Of a DNA stretch of 64,000 nucleotides, positions 52,730 through 61,470 are shown piece by piece. This DNA comes from Micrococcaceae bacterium Sec5.8. Lineage in GTDB: Bacteria; Actinomycetota; Actinomycetes; Actinomycetales; Micrococcaceae. Under the pieces are notes generated by a model. That model was not told where the DNA came from, made no database searches, and saw only the letters and a list, made by a program, of their open reading frames with translations. The DNA lies in assembly GCA_039636775.1 (NCBI GenBank), contig CP143429.1, positions 372,001-436,000 of the forward strand. The letters run 5' to 3'. Position numbers and translations under genes: made by a program. The stretch's first letter is position 1, and every line of letters begins with the position of its first letter.

Positions 52730-54478
52730 ATGGCCAAGGAACTAGCCACCCAACTCGTCGAACAACTCCAGGCTGCCGGTGTGCAGCGGATCTACGGCAT
52801 TGTCGGGGACAGTCTCAACCCGATTGTCGACGCCGTCCGGAAAACCGGCGGTGCCGCGAAAGGCGGGATCGACTGGATCCATGTCCGGCACGAGGAGGCT
52901 GCGGCCTTCGCTGCCGCGGCCGAGGCGCAACTCACCGGCCGTCTGGCGGTCTGCGCAGGTTCTTGTGGGCCGGGCAACCTTCACCTCATCAACGGCCTGT
53001 ACGACGCCAACCGCTCCGGCGCACCGGTGCTGGCCATCGCCTCGCATATCCCCAGCAAACAGATCGGCAGCAGCTTCTTCCAGGAGACGCATCCGGACCG
53101 CCTGTTTAACGAGTGCTCGGTGTATTCCGAGCTGATCAGCACCGCCGAGCAGGCGCCCCGCGTGATGCACAGCGCCATCCAGCACGCCGTCGCGCTCCGC
53201 GGCGTCGCCGTCGTCACCCTCCCCGGTGACATCGCCGGACTGCAGGCGACGGTGGAAAGCCCCGCGCCGGCAGCGTTCCGGCCTGCCGTGCTGGTGCCGG
53301 ACCCCGCCAGTGTGCGGGAGTTGGCCGACGCCATTAACGCCGCCGGCAAAGTGGCGATCTTTGCAGGCGCCGGCGTCGAAGGCGCCCACGATGAGGTCAT
53401 TGCCCTGGCCGAGGCCATCAACGCGCCGATCGGACACTCACTGCGGGGCAAGGACTTCATGCAGTACGAGAACCCCTACGACATCGGCATGACAGGGCTG
53501 CTGGGTTACGGTGCTGCGGCGGAGGGGATCGAGGACGCGGACCTGCTGATTTTGCTGGGCACCGACTTCCCGTACGACCAGTTCCTGCCCGGAACGCGGA
53601 CGGCGCAGGTGGACCGGGCCGCGCAGAACCTCGGCCGGCGGACCGACGTCGACGTCGCTGTGCATGGGGACGTGCTGCCCACGCTCGCTGCGCTGATGCC
53701 ATTGCTGAAGCCGAAGAAGAGCACCCGCTTCCTCGATGCCATGCTCAAGAAGCACGACCGGCTGATGAACAAGGCCGTCGGCGCCTATACGCGCAAGGTT
53801 GAGAAGACCGAGCCGATCCACCCGGAATATGCGGCCTCGCTGCTGGACCAGGTGGCGGCGGAGGACGCTGTCTTCACCGCGGACACGGGAATGTGCAACG
53901 TTTGGACAGCCCGGTACATCAACCCGCTGGGCACCCGCCGCCTGATCGGTTCGTATCTGCACGGTTCCATGGCGAACGCGCTGCCGCACGCGATCGGCGC
54001 CCAGTTGGCTTACCCCGGGCGCCAGGTGGTCTCGGTCTCCGGCGACGGCGGCCTGTCGATGCTGCTGGGGGAACTGATCACTGTGGCCGCGCACCGGCTT
54101 CCGGTGAACGTGGTGGTGTTCAACAACTCCACCCTGGGCATGGTCAAGCTGGAAATGCTGGTGGACGGGCTGCCTGACTTCGGCGTGGACGTGCCGGACG
54201 CCAACTACGCGGAGGTGGCCAAAGCACTGGGCTTCCACGCCGTCCGGGTCACAGATCCGTCCCGGATCGAGGCCGCGTACCGGGAGGCATTCGCCCATCC
54301 GGGGCCTTCCCTGGTGGAGTTGATCACCGATCCGCAGGCGCTGTCCCTCCCGCCGAAAATCAAGGGCGCCCAGATCCTCGGGTTCGCCACCGCCATGTCC
54401 AAGGTGGTCCTGAACCGGGGCGCCGGCGAAGCCGTGAGCATGGCCCGGAGCAACCTTCGGAACATTCCGCGGCGCTGA
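52730..54478 (+). CDS. poxB: pyruvate dehydrogenase (quinone), thiamine-diphosphate dependent
   Basis: This 582-aa ThDP enzyme decarboxylates pyruvate to acetate and CO2 with quinone reduction at the membrane. It opens AKELATQLVEQLQAAGVQRI and shows the substrate/ThDP Glu in HVRHEEAAAFAAAAEAQLTG, the FAD-region FAGAGVEGAHDEVI, and the ThDP motif GDGGLSMLLGELITVAAHR...NN (FNNSTLGMVKLEM). The C-terminus VLNRGAGEAVSMARSNLRNI fits the lipid-activated tail region of PoxB. Placement near the glyoxylate genes suggests a joint acetate theme, though it has its own promoter. Confidence 0.93.
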   Translation: MAKELATQLVEQLQAAGVQRIYGIVGDSLNPIVDAVRKTGGAAKGGIDWIHVRHEEAAAFAAAAEAQLTGRLAVCAGSCGPGNLHLINGLYDANRSGAPVLAIASHIPSKQIGSSFFQETHPDRLFNECSVYSELISTAEQAPRVMHSAIQHAVALRGVAVVTLPGDIAGLQATVESPAPAAFRPAVLVPDPASVRELADAINAAGKVAIFAGAGVEGAHDEVIALAEAINAPIGHSLRGKDFMQYENPYDIGMTGLLGYGAAAEGIEDADLLILLGTDFPYDQFLPGTRTAQVDRAAQNLGRRTDVDVAVHGDVLPTLAALMPLLKPKKSTRFLDAMLKKHDRLMNKAVGAYTRKVEKTEPIHPEYAASLLDQVAAEDAVFTADTGMCNVWTARYINPLGTRRLIGSYLHGSMANALPHAIGAQLAYPGRQVVSVSGDGGLSMLLGELITVAAHRLPVNVVVFNNSTLGMVKLEMLVDGLPDFGVDVPDANYAEVAKALGFHAVRVTDPSRIEAAYREAFAHPGPSLVELITDPQALSLPPKIKGAQILGFATAMSKVVLNRGAGEAVSMARSNLRNIPRR

Positions 54479-54521
54479 CTATGGCGGCGTCCCAGGCCTG
54501 CCCCCAATTCCGCCTCCACCC

Positions 54522-54541
54522 CCGTTTCGACGGTTCCGTGC
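54522..54541. repeat. 20-bp dispersed repeat, copy 1
   Basis: CCGTTTCGACGGTTCCGTGC occurs again at 57091-57110 with one difference (A at position 11). Both lie a few tens of bases after a gene end (poxB; MFS). Nature unknown; the rest of 54479-54652 has no gene. Confidence 0.45.
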
Positions 54542-54652
54542 AGGTTCGACACCGGAGCGGTATATATCAAGCTGTTGGTGACAGCTGGGTGGCTTCTTTG
54601 TAGTTGATGCCGGCGCGGCCGGGGTCGCCGGAGGCTGTGGCCCGAGATGCTG

Positions 54653-55522
54653 CTAGCGCGGTCCGCCCTGCCAGAGCGCGTCGAAGGGGGCGCCCGAGGC
54701 CACCCGGTTGTGAATGCCGGCGGTTACGAAGGCTTTAGCGGTGCGGGCGGCCTCCAGCGGCGTCGCACCCTTGGCCAGTTCCGCCGTCACCGCGGCCGCC
54801 AGCGAGCAGCCGGCGCCGGAGACAGCCACTTCGCCCACTTTCGGGGCGGACAGGACCTCCAGCGTCTGGCCGTCGTAATAGACGTCGACGGCGTCCGGCC
54901 CGCTCAGGCGCACGCCGCCCTTGGCGAGCACCGTGGCGCCGCTGAGTTCGTGAATGCGGACGGCCGCAGCCTTGAGTGATTCCAGGTCTGTGATTGCGAG
55001 CCCGGAGAGCGACTCGGCTTCGAAGTGGTTCGGTGTGACGAACGTGGCCAGCGGCAGGATTTGCGCCTTGAGGGCCTCGTCAGTGTCCAGTGCATGCCCC
55101 GGCTCCTGGCCTTTGCAGATCAGGACCGGATCCAGCACCACGTTTTTGAAGGCGGCAGCGGTCAACGCCGACGCCACGGTGGAAATGGTTGCGGGACTGC
55201 CGAGCATGCCGATCTTGACGGTATCCAGCACCGCCGGTGCGCCGGACGCGGCACCGTAGGCCGCCGTCGTCGCCTCCAACTGGTCCGCGATGACCTGCTG
55301 GTCCACCGGAACGAAACGGTGATTCCAGTTGTCCTTCGGGTCGAAGGAGACGATGCAGGTCAGGTTCGCGATGCCGAAAACGCCGAGCTCCTGGAAGGTC
55401 TTTAGGTCAGCCTGCGCGCCGGCGCCGCCGGTCGCTTCCGACCCTGCGATGGTGAGGGCGACGGCGGGGGAGGTGGCGGCGCCGGGAGTCACGGCCGCGG
55501 GAAAGTCAACTGCAGAAGTCAT
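54653..55522 (-). CDS. thiD: hydroxymethylpyrimidine/pyridoxine kinase (ThiD/PdxK family)
   Basis: This 289-aa ribokinase-fold enzyme has ALTIAGSEATGGAGAQADLK, then FGIANLTCIVSFDPK, VLDPVLICKGQEP and the phosphate-binding GEVAVSGAGCSLAAAVTAEL (GAGC nucleophile region). ThiD phosphorylates HMP and HMP-P for thiamine; the same family includes pyridoxine kinases, and the LTCIVSFDPK substitution (usual ITALTAQNT) leaves room for the PdxK role. The ATG at 55522 is chosen because the longer frame is unrelated. It is divergent from the MHS transporter gene. Confidence 0.82.
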   Translation of the reverse strand: MTSAVDFPAAVTPGAATSPAVALTIAGSEATGGAGAQADLKTFQELGVFGIANLTCIVSFDPKDNWNHRFVPVDQQVIADQLEATTAAYGAASGAPAVLDTVKIGMLGSPATISTVASALTAAAFKNVVLDPVLICKGQEPGHALDTDEALKAQILPLATFVTPNHFEAESLSGLAITDLESLKAAAVRIHELSGATVLAKGGVRLSGPDAVDVYYDGQTLEVLSAPKVGEVAVSGAGCSLAAAVTAELAKGATPLEAARTAKAFVTAGIHNRVASGAPFDALWQGGPR

Positions 55523-55663
55523 GGCCCCATCCTGCCAGCCCCAGGCGATGCCCGCATTATGCACATGACCAATATGAACAAAACCGAAGTGTTCCCGATC
55601 ACCACTACTAAGGTGGCGGACGGTGTTGCTTTCTTGCAGCGCCGGATCCAGGAAGGTTCATTG

Positions 55664-57079
55664 ATGAGCACCCAACTGTCCGAATCGGCGCAGACGAGAA
55701 AAGCCGTGAGCAACATCCTCAAGGGATCTGCCGGCAACCTTGTGGAGTGGTACGACGTTTACGTTTACACCGCGTTCGCAGCATATTTCCAGTCGCACTT
55801 CTTCAACTCCACCGATGATCTGCAGGCCGGCCTCGAGGCCATGGCTGTTTTCTCGACCTCGTTCCTGATGCGGCCGGTGGGGGCCTGGTTCTTCGGCGGT
55901 TATGCCGACCGCAAGGGACGCAAGGCTGCGCTGACGCTCAGTGTGACCATGATGTCCGCGGGATCCTTCGCGATCGCCATCCTGCCCACGCAGCAGCAGA
56001 TCGGCATCTGGGCCATGATCCTGCTGGTTCTCGTGCGGCTTATCCAGGGCTTCTCTGTCGGCGGTGAATACGGAACCAGCGCCACCTACATGTCCGAGGC
56101 CGCCACCTCCAAGCGCCGGGGCTTTTTCTCCAGCTTCCAGTACGTCACACTGATTGGCGGCCAGATGCTGGCGCTGCTGGTCCTCGTAATCCTGCAGAAC
56201 GTCATGCCCAAGGGCGAGTTGACCGAGTGGGGCTGGCGTATCCCGTTCGCGATTGGCGGCGTGGCCGCGCTCGTGGTCCTGTGGCTGCGGCGCTCCATGG
56301 AAGAGACTGTCTCGGCCGAGCAGGTGGAGGCCGCCAAGGCTCCCGCCGCGGCCGGTGCGGCCCGGCCGGGCACCATGAAACTGTTGTTCAGCAGCTATTG
56401 GAAACCGTTGCTGATCTGCATCGGTGTCACCCTCGGCGGCACGGTGGCCTTCTACACGTACACCAACTTCCTCCTGAAGTTCATGAACGATACGTCCGGC
56501 ATCGCCAAGACCGACACGTCGGTGATCAACTTCTGGGCGCTCTTCATCTTCATGCTGCTCCAGCCTGTCTACGGGATCATCTCGGACAAAGTCGGACGCA
56601 AGCCCCTGCTGCTCTGGTTCGGCATCACCGGCGTGCTGTTCACCTGGCCGCTGCTTTCGACGCTGGCAGGCACCAAGGACCCTTTCATTGCCTTCCTGCT
56701 GATGATGGGCGGCCTGCTGATCGTGGGCGGCTACACCTCCATCAACGCCCTCGTGAAAGCCGAACTGTTCCCGGCCTCAATCCGTGCCCTGGGCGTGGGC
56801 CTGGGCTATGCGATCGCCAACTCGCTCTTCGGCGGCACCGTGCCGCTGATCGGTGCTGCCTTGCAGAAGTCCGACCAGGTGGAGCTGTTCTTCACCTACG
56901 TCACCGTGGCCATCGGCCTCTCCTTGCTGGTGTACATCTTCGCGCTGAAGAATAAGAAATCCACGCACCTCGACCATGAGCAGGGGCACGCTTGGGAACC
57001 GGCTGCGGTCGGCACCGGCACGGGTGCCGCGGGTCCGAAGGATGACGACAAGGACCTGGTCGACGCCTCGCGCCGCTGA
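55664..57079 (+). CDS. MFS transporter, metabolite:H+ symporter (KgtP-like)
   Basis: This 471-aa 12-helix transporter belongs to the MHS group, which includes alpha-ketoglutarate, proline/betaine and shikimate permeases. Signatures are GNLVEWYDVYVYTAFAAYF, the loop GGYADRKGRKAALTLSVTMM and RLIQGFSVGGEYGTSATYMS. The C-terminus is polar (HEQGHAWEP...DDDKDLVDASRR). The ATG at 55664 follows AGGAAGG by eight bases; the upstream frame to 55559 is not conserved. Likely a dicarboxylate/keto-acid importer. Divergent from the thiD-like gene. Confidence 0.88.
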   Translation: MSTQLSESAQTRKAVSNILKGSAGNLVEWYDVYVYTAFAAYFQSHFFNSTDDLQAGLEAMAVFSTSFLMRPVGAWFFGGYADRKGRKAALTLSVTMMSAGSFAIAILPTQQQIGIWAMILLVLVRLIQGFSVGGEYGTSATYMSEAATSKRRGFFSSFQYVTLIGGQMLALLVLVILQNVMPKGELTEWGWRIPFAIGGVAALVVLWLRRSMEETVSAEQVEAAKAPAAAGAARPGTMKLLFSSYWKPLLICIGVTLGGTVAFYTYTNFLLKFMNDTSGIAKTDTSVINFWALFIFMLLQPVYGIISDKVGRKPLLLWFGITGVLFTWPLLSTLAGTKDPFIAFLLMMGGLLIVGGYTSINALVKAELFPASIRALGVGLGYAIANSLFGGTVPLIGAALQKSDQVELFFTYVTVAIGLSLLVYIFALKNKKSTHLDHEQGHAWEPAAVGTGTGAAGPKDDDKDLVDASRR

Positions 57080-57090
57080 GGTGCGGTGGT

Positions 57091-57110
57091 CCGTTTCGAC
57101 AGTTCCGTGC
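57091..57110. repeat. 20-bp dispersed repeat, copy 2
   Basis: CCGTTTCGACAGTTCCGTGC matches 54522-54541 except for one base. It lies at the 3' edge of the ABC ATPase remnant. Confidence 0.45.
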
Positions 57111-57283
57111 CCACGCGATGAGGCGGCCCCGAGGATGCCGACGCGGTCCGCCAAGTGGGCGGCTTCAGCGGGGATATGGCTGGACATGAAAACGGTGACG
57201 CCGTGCTCGTCGGCGAGCGAACGGCGCAGCCCGCGGATCCCGACGATTCCGGCCGGATCGAGCCCGTTGGCGGGCTCGTCAAG
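57098..57283 (-). pseudogene. remnant of an ABC transporter ATPase
   Basis: The minus frame holds ALDEPANGLDPAGIVGIRGL, then HGVTVFMSSHIPAEAAHLAD and RVGIL, which is the Walker B to H-loop part of an ABC ATPase. Walker A, signature and the N-terminal 140 residues are absent, and the following text (GAASSRGHGTVE) has lost residues compared with the usual GRLLAQGTVEEL. No start codon or ribosome site belongs to it. It is a fragment left by deletion. Confidence 0.75.
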
Positions 57284-57423
57284 CGCGGGTGGAAACGGCG
57301 GTGTCAGGCACTGTCCTGCTCCATAGCCCCATCCTGCCACCACGTGAGGACCGTTCACAGCGTGGCAGGAAGGGTTGGGCGGGACGAAGTTTACTGGCGC
57401 CAACTGGTGAGAGAATGGAATCC

Positions 57424-57448
57424 GGTCCGGCGGCCAACCCGCCGGACC
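57424..57448 (+). promoter_or_regulatory. hairpin in the leader of the queuosine precursor transporter gene
   Basis: GGTCCGGCGG (57424-57433) and CCGCCGGACC (57439-57448) pair around CCAAC, about 85 bases before the gene. It might be an old terminator or a leader structure. I do not see a preQ1 riboswitch consensus. Confidence 0.4.
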
Positions 57449-57531
57449 TCCAGTGCTAATACAGCTCGCCGCCCCACCTCCGCCTGCGTGCGGACCCGGG
57501 CGCCGGGCGAACCACTACGAATGGATTCCCC

Positions 57532-58227
57532 GTGACTTCCGCCAAGACCCTGCCGGTTACCGCCTCGCCCAGATTCGCCACGATTGGTTCGCCGTACTTC
57601 GGCATCATGCTCGCCGTCATGGCCGTGGTTTTGATCCTGTCCAACATCGGAGCCTCCAAGGGTGTGGCAATCGGGCCGGTCATCACCGACGGCGGATTCT
57701 TCCTCTTTCCCCTGGCTTACATCCTGGGCGACGTTATCAGCGAGGTCTACGGTTTCAAGGTGGCCCGCAAGGCCATCGTCACCAGCTTCGCGCTCTCGGT
57801 CTTCGCGTCCCTCTGTTACTGGATCATCATCGCGTTGCCCGGCTTCAGCGATGACTTCGGAATGGCCAAGCAGGCCGCGCTGGAGAGTGCCCTGGGGCCG
57901 GTCCCACAGATCGTCCTGGCATCACTCCTGGCGTTTTTTGCGGGCCAAACGATCAACTCCTGGATCCTGGTGAAGATGAAGGCCCGGTCCGGGGAGAAGT
58001 CGCTGTGGGCCCGCCTGATGGGTTCCTCGGGGGTCGGCGAATTCGTGGACACCCTGATCTTCTGCAGCATCGCCGCCTCCGTGATTGGAATCACCGACGC
58101 CGGGGCGTTTGTCAATTACGTTCTGGTGGGCTTTGTTTATAAGACGCTGGTGGAGTTCGCCTTCGTGCCGCTGACCGCGCTCGCCATCGGCTGGGTAAAG
58201 AAACGCGAACCAAGCTACGGCGCGTAA
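57532..58227 (+). CDS. yhhQ: queuosine precursor transporter (YhhQ/VUT family)
   Basis: This 231-aa membrane protein has about six helices and family motifs: VLILSNIGASKGVAIGPVIT, FFLFPLAYILGDVISEVYGF, and WARLMGSSGVGEFVDTLIFC near the C-terminus. YhhQ imports preQ0/preQ1 or related precursors for 7-deazaguanine tRNA modification. tgt lies about 1.1 kb downstream on the other strand. A GTG start is used: the ribosome site is weak and the first ~15 residues are polar. With no queC/D/E genes seen here, a salvage role fits. Confidence 0.9.
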   Translation: MTSAKTLPVTASPRFATIGSPYFGIMLAVMAVVLILSNIGASKGVAIGPVITDGGFFLFPLAYILGDVISEVYGFKVARKAIVTSFALSVFASLCYWIIIALPGFSDDFGMAKQAALESALGPVPQIVLASLLAFFAGQTINSWILVKMKARSGEKSLWARLMGSSGVGEFVDTLIFCSIAASVIGITDAGAFVNYVLVGFVYKTLVEFAFVPLTALAIGWVKKREPSYGA

Positions 58228-58259
58228 CCGGCCCGCTCACCGCGGCCCTTCGCACTCCG

Positions 58260-58514
58260 GCCGTGCAGGCTGGCACCCGAGATGTGGCTGTCGACGAACC
58301 CTCCCGACGAGGTTGTCAGCGTTCCCAGCGCGTGGGCGGAGATTAGCTGCCGTCGCTGGGCGGTGCTGCTCAACTGCCGCCACCATTCTCCGCGGGCGTA
58401 GCAGCCGCGGCGCACCCGGACGGGCTCTGCCGCCTCCGCCAGTGGGGCGATGGAGCGGGAATTCAAGCCACAGGCGAGGAGCTGATCCGTGCGCCAGAGG
58501 TCCGCGGCGGCGGT
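58260..58514 (-). pseudogene. 5' fragment of an AbiEi-type antitoxin-domain protein
   Basis: The minus frame reads DLWRTDQLLACGLNSRSIAP, then PVRVRRGCYARGEWWRQLS and RRQLISAHALGTLTTSSGG with SHISGASLHG. This is the N-terminal winged-helix domain common in actinobacterial AbiEi-like proteins (usually about 300 aa with a nuclease-like C-terminal domain). The frame stops at 58215 soon after LHG, so most of the protein is missing, and no plausible start remains. It lies between yhhQ and the hydrolase gene. Confidence 0.7.
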
Positions 58515-58530
58515 GCGGGTCTGCCGTTTG

Positions 58531-59280
58531 TTAGACCTTGAGCGTTCCGTCCAGCAGGCCGCGGAGTTCGCGGAAGTGCCGCTCGGTGGCCTCCGGGTGG
58601 AAGGCCGAGGTGTCCGCCATGGAATAGCCATGCGGAGCCCCGGCGTAGATCTCGTTGGCGGCTTTCAGGCCGGCCGCGTCCAGCGCCTGGCCGAGCCGCG
58701 CAACCGCGTCCTGGTCCATGCTCCGGTCATGGTCGGCGTGGCCGAAGACGCACCGGGCCCGGGCGTTGCCCAGCCCGAGATGGGGGCTGTCCGGGGCGTC
58801 GGTCGCAAGTCCGCCGCCGTGGAAACCGCCGCAGGCCGCAACGACGTCCGGGTGTGCTGTCGCCGTGCGCACAGCAAGCCGTGCGCCCATGCAGTAGCCG
58901 ACGACGCCGATCGGGCCGGGCGCGACTCCGTCGAGCAGGCCCAGCGCTTCCACCCAGGCTGTGATGTCCGGCTGCGCTTTGGCCGTGGTGAGGCGTCCGA
59001 CCCGCGGGAACGCGGCCCCGCCGGCAGCCTCGCGGCCCTCCGGCGTGGTCATGTCCAGGTCCGGTGCCAGTTCGGCCGCCGTGCCTTCCCGGTAGAAGAC
59101 GTTGGGTGCCAGCACGATGTAGCCCCAGTCGGCGATGCGTTGGGCCATGTCCTGGATGCGGGGGCGCAGGCCGAAGGCGTCCATGTAGAGGATGACACCA
59201 GGGAACGGGCCCGAGCCGGTGGAGGGGCGGGCCACGAGAGCCTCGGCGGTGCCGTCTGCGGCAGGAATCTCGATGAACAT
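58531..59280 (-). CDS. dienelactone hydrolase family protein
   Basis: This 249-aa alpha/beta hydrolase has VILYMDAFGLRPRIQDMAQR, the nucleophile elbow VVGYCMGARLAVR with Cys in place of the usual Ser (as in dienelactone hydrolase), the Asp in FGHADHDRSMDQDAV and the His in YAGAPHGYSMADTSAF. Substrates of the family range from dienelactone to carboxylic esters; no aromatic pathway genes are near. ATG start with no strong upstream alternative. Confidence 0.88.
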   Translation of the reverse strand: MFIEIPAADGTAEALVARPSTGSGPFPGVILYMDAFGLRPRIQDMAQRIADWGYIVLAPNVFYREGTAAELAPDLDMTTPEGREAAGGAAFPRVGRLTTAKAQPDITAWVEALGLLDGVAPGPIGVVGYCMGARLAVRTATAHPDVVAACGGFHGGGLATDAPDSPHLGLGNARARCVFGHADHDRSMDQDAVARLGQALDAAGLKAANEIYAGAPHGYSMADTSAFHPEATERHFRELRGLLDGTLKV

Positions 59281-59354
59281 CCGGTCAGGATATCCGAACC
59301 GGCCCCGTCACCAACTATCAGCGGAGGACGTCGACGGCGGGTGCACGCGAACGC

Positions 59355-60662
59355 CTAGGAGTAGTACCGGCCCAGGGTCTCGGCCTTGAACTCGAAGAAC
59401 GTCCCGTCCTCGATGGCGAGGCGGGCGTCGTCGACCATTTTCACCACGAAGCGCTCGTTGTGGATGGAGATCAGGGTGGCCGAGACCATCTCCTTGGCCT
59501 TGAACAGGTGGTGGATGTAAGCCCGCGAATAGTTCAGGCAGGCGTAGCAGTCGCAGCCTTTCTGCAGCGGGCCGAAGTCACGCTTGTACATGGCGCCGGA
59601 GAGGTTGTACCGGCCGGTGGGGTGGTAGAACGCCGAGTTGCGGGCCACCCGGGTGGGGGAGACGCAATCGAAGGTGTCCGCGCCGTTCTCGATGGCGGTG
59701 AAGATGTCATCCGGCTCGGAGATGCCGAGCAGGTGCCGGGGCTTGTTCTCCGGCAGCTCCTCGTTGCACCAGCGCACGATCGTGCCCAGGTTCTCTTTCT
59801 CCAGGGCCCCGCCGATGCCGAATCCATCGAAGTTCATGGCACCGAGATCCCGGCAGGCCTTACGGCGCAGATCCTCGTACTGGGCGCCCTGGATCACGCC
59901 GAACAGCGCCTGGTAGGGCTTCCCCGCCCGCTCGTCCGTCAGGCGGAAGTGCTCGGTAATGCAGCGTTCAGCCCACCGCCGGGTGCGCTCCAGGGACTCC
60001 TCCTGGTACCCGCGGGAATTCTGCAGGGTGGTCAGCTCGTCAAAGGCGAACATGATGTCCGCACCGATCTGGTGTTGGACATTCATGGAGATCTCGGGGC
60101 TGAAGCGGTGCCGGTCGCCGTTGAGGTGGCTCTTGAACCACACGCCCTCCTCGTCCACGTGGGCGAGACGTTCCTTGCCGGGAGCTACGGCGTCGTCGGG
60201 GACGGCGGTGTCCGCAACAGGCGCAGTCTTCATGTCGATGACCTTCTTGAATCCTGAGCCCAGGCTCATCACCTGGAACCCGCCGGAGTCGGTGAAGGTG
60301 GGCCCGCGCCAGTTCATGAAGGCTCCCAGCCCGCCGGCCTCATCCAGGATGTCGGCTCCGGGCTGCAGATAAAGATGGTAGGCGTTGGCCAGCACGGCCT
60401 GGGCGCCCAGCTCTGCGACGGACTCCGGGAGGACCGCTTTGACCGTGGCCTTGGTGCCAACGGCGATGAAAGCCGGGGTTTGGATCTCACCATGGGGGGT
60501 GCTGATGGTTCCGGTGCGGCCGAGGAATTCACCGCCGTTGGAGCTGACTTGGGCCTCCGACGGCGAGCAGCTTTCGCTCAGGCGTTTGCCCACGCGGAAG
60601 GAAAACTCGGACTGCTGGGCCGGGTGGAGCGATGACACGGGAACTTCAGGATTGGCGGGCAC
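59355..60662 (-). CDS. tgt: tRNA guanosine(34) transglycosylase
   Basis: This 435-aa Tgt swaps guanine 34 in GUN anticodons for preQ1 or a queuosine precursor. Motifs: VLANAYHLYLQPGADILDEA, nucleophile region FTDSGGFQVMSLG, FGIGGAL and the zinc site CDCYACLNYSRAYIHHL. A second Asp lies in DIMFAFDELTTL. Residues 1-40 are an extra N-terminal extension beyond the conserved start (about GRTGTISTPHGEIQTPAFIA); GTG at 60662 is the frame start and the true one may be later. With yhhQ it suggests queuosine salvage. Confidence 0.95.
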   Translation of the reverse strand: MPANPEVPVSSLHPAQQSEFSFRVGKRLSESCSPSEAQVSSNGGEFLGRTGTISTPHGEIQTPAFIAVGTKATVKAVLPESVAELGAQAVLANAYHLYLQPGADILDEAGGLGAFMNWRGPTFTDSGGFQVMSLGSGFKKVIDMKTAPVADTAVPDDAVAPGKERLAHVDEEGVWFKSHLNGDRHRFSPEISMNVQHQIGADIMFAFDELTTLQNSRGYQEESLERTRRWAERCITEHFRLTDERAGKPYQALFGVIQGAQYEDLRRKACRDLGAMNFDGFGIGGALEKENLGTIVRWCNEELPENKPRHLLGISEPDDIFTAIENGADTFDCVSPTRVARNSAFYHPTGRYNLSGAMYKRDFGPLQKGCDCYACLNYSRAYIHHLFKAKEMVSATLISIHNERFVVKMVDDARLAIEDGTFFEFKAETLGRYYS

Positions 60663-60695
60663 CGTTCAAGTGTGCCAGCTAACAGCCCCCAACTC

Positions 60696-61421
60696 TTAGT
60701 GCAACGGATCGGATGTGGGGTAGTTCTCAGCCCGCCACTTGTCCCAGTAATTGCGGATGGACTCCAGCTGGTGCGCCCCGAGGTCGTACATGGAGACGAT
60801 GGCCAGGGAGCCTCCCTCCGGCCGGAGATCCTTGATGGCCGGCTGGTCCGCCACAATGACCAGGCCCTCACCGTGTTCCGCATAGTGGTGGACCGTGAGG
60901 CCCACCTGGTGGTTGCTGCGGAACCAGACCTTTCCCGAGACTTCCTCGCCGGTGGCCAGGGTGAGCGAGTACGGCTCTCCCGGCTGCGGAACGCCGGATA
61001 AACCCAGCAGCTCAATGGCGGACCCTTTGTTCCCTGGAACGGAGAAGAAAAAAGTCCGCCGTTTGCCGTGCGGATGCCGTTCCAGGGCGAAGCGGAGCTG
61101 CTGGAGGAAGGTCAGCCATCCCTGGGTGATGTCCTCGTCCCAGGCTGCCCACTCGGAATTGTGGTCCACCGCGGCCCGCGTAACGCTGAGCTCGGTGCCG
61201 GACGGAACCGGTTGCAAGGTGAACACATCCCCGCCGTCGACCACCAGGGACGTGTGGTCCGCGCCTTCGATCACCTTGGGGCTGAAATAGATCTCATTGA
61301 TCTCGGCCGCCTGGTCATCGGCGTCCCAGCCATGCCACTGGGCCACCTTGGCGGGTTCGCGCAGCATCGTCCAAACCTGCTGCGCGTCGGAATTGATAAC
61401 CACGCTCAGATTGTTCGTCAT
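60696..61421 (-). CDS. SRPBCC (AHSA1-like) domain protein
   Basis: This 241-aa protein has an N-terminal START/Bet v1-type domain (LSVVINSDAQQVWTMLREPA, KVAQWHGWDADD, WLTFLQQLRFALERH) typical of the AHSA1 subfamily. Then there is an ~90 residue C-terminal extension (YSLTLATGEEVSGKVWFRSN; GLVIVADQPAIKDL) that I do not recognise. Such domains bind hydrophobic ligands or act in cell-surface stress. ATG at 61421. It may be co-transcribed with the downstream tgt, 33 bases away. Confidence 0.8.
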   Translation of the reverse strand: MTNNLSVVINSDAQQVWTMLREPAKVAQWHGWDADDQAAEINEIYFSPKVIEGADHTSLVVDGGDVFTLQPVPSGTELSVTRAAVDHNSEWAAWDEDITQGWLTFLQQLRFALERHPHGKRRTFFFSVPGNKGSAIELLGLSGVPQPGEPYSLTLATGEEVSGKVWFRSNHQVGLTVHHYAEHGEGLVIVADQPAIKDLRPEGGSLAIVSMYDLGAHQLESIRNYWDKWRAENYPTSDPLH

Positions 61422-61470
61422 GGGCCGAACTTACAACGCCCGGCCATGAAGAGGGTAGGGGCTTAACGCC

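Noticed and set aside
54479..54652. Insertion sequence end near the 20-bp repeat
   Set aside because: No transposase frame, terminal inverted repeat or target duplication is seen.
57404..57531. preQ1 riboswitch before the queuosine transporter
   Set aside because: A hairpin is present but no preQ1-I or preQ1-II consensus can be read in the leader.
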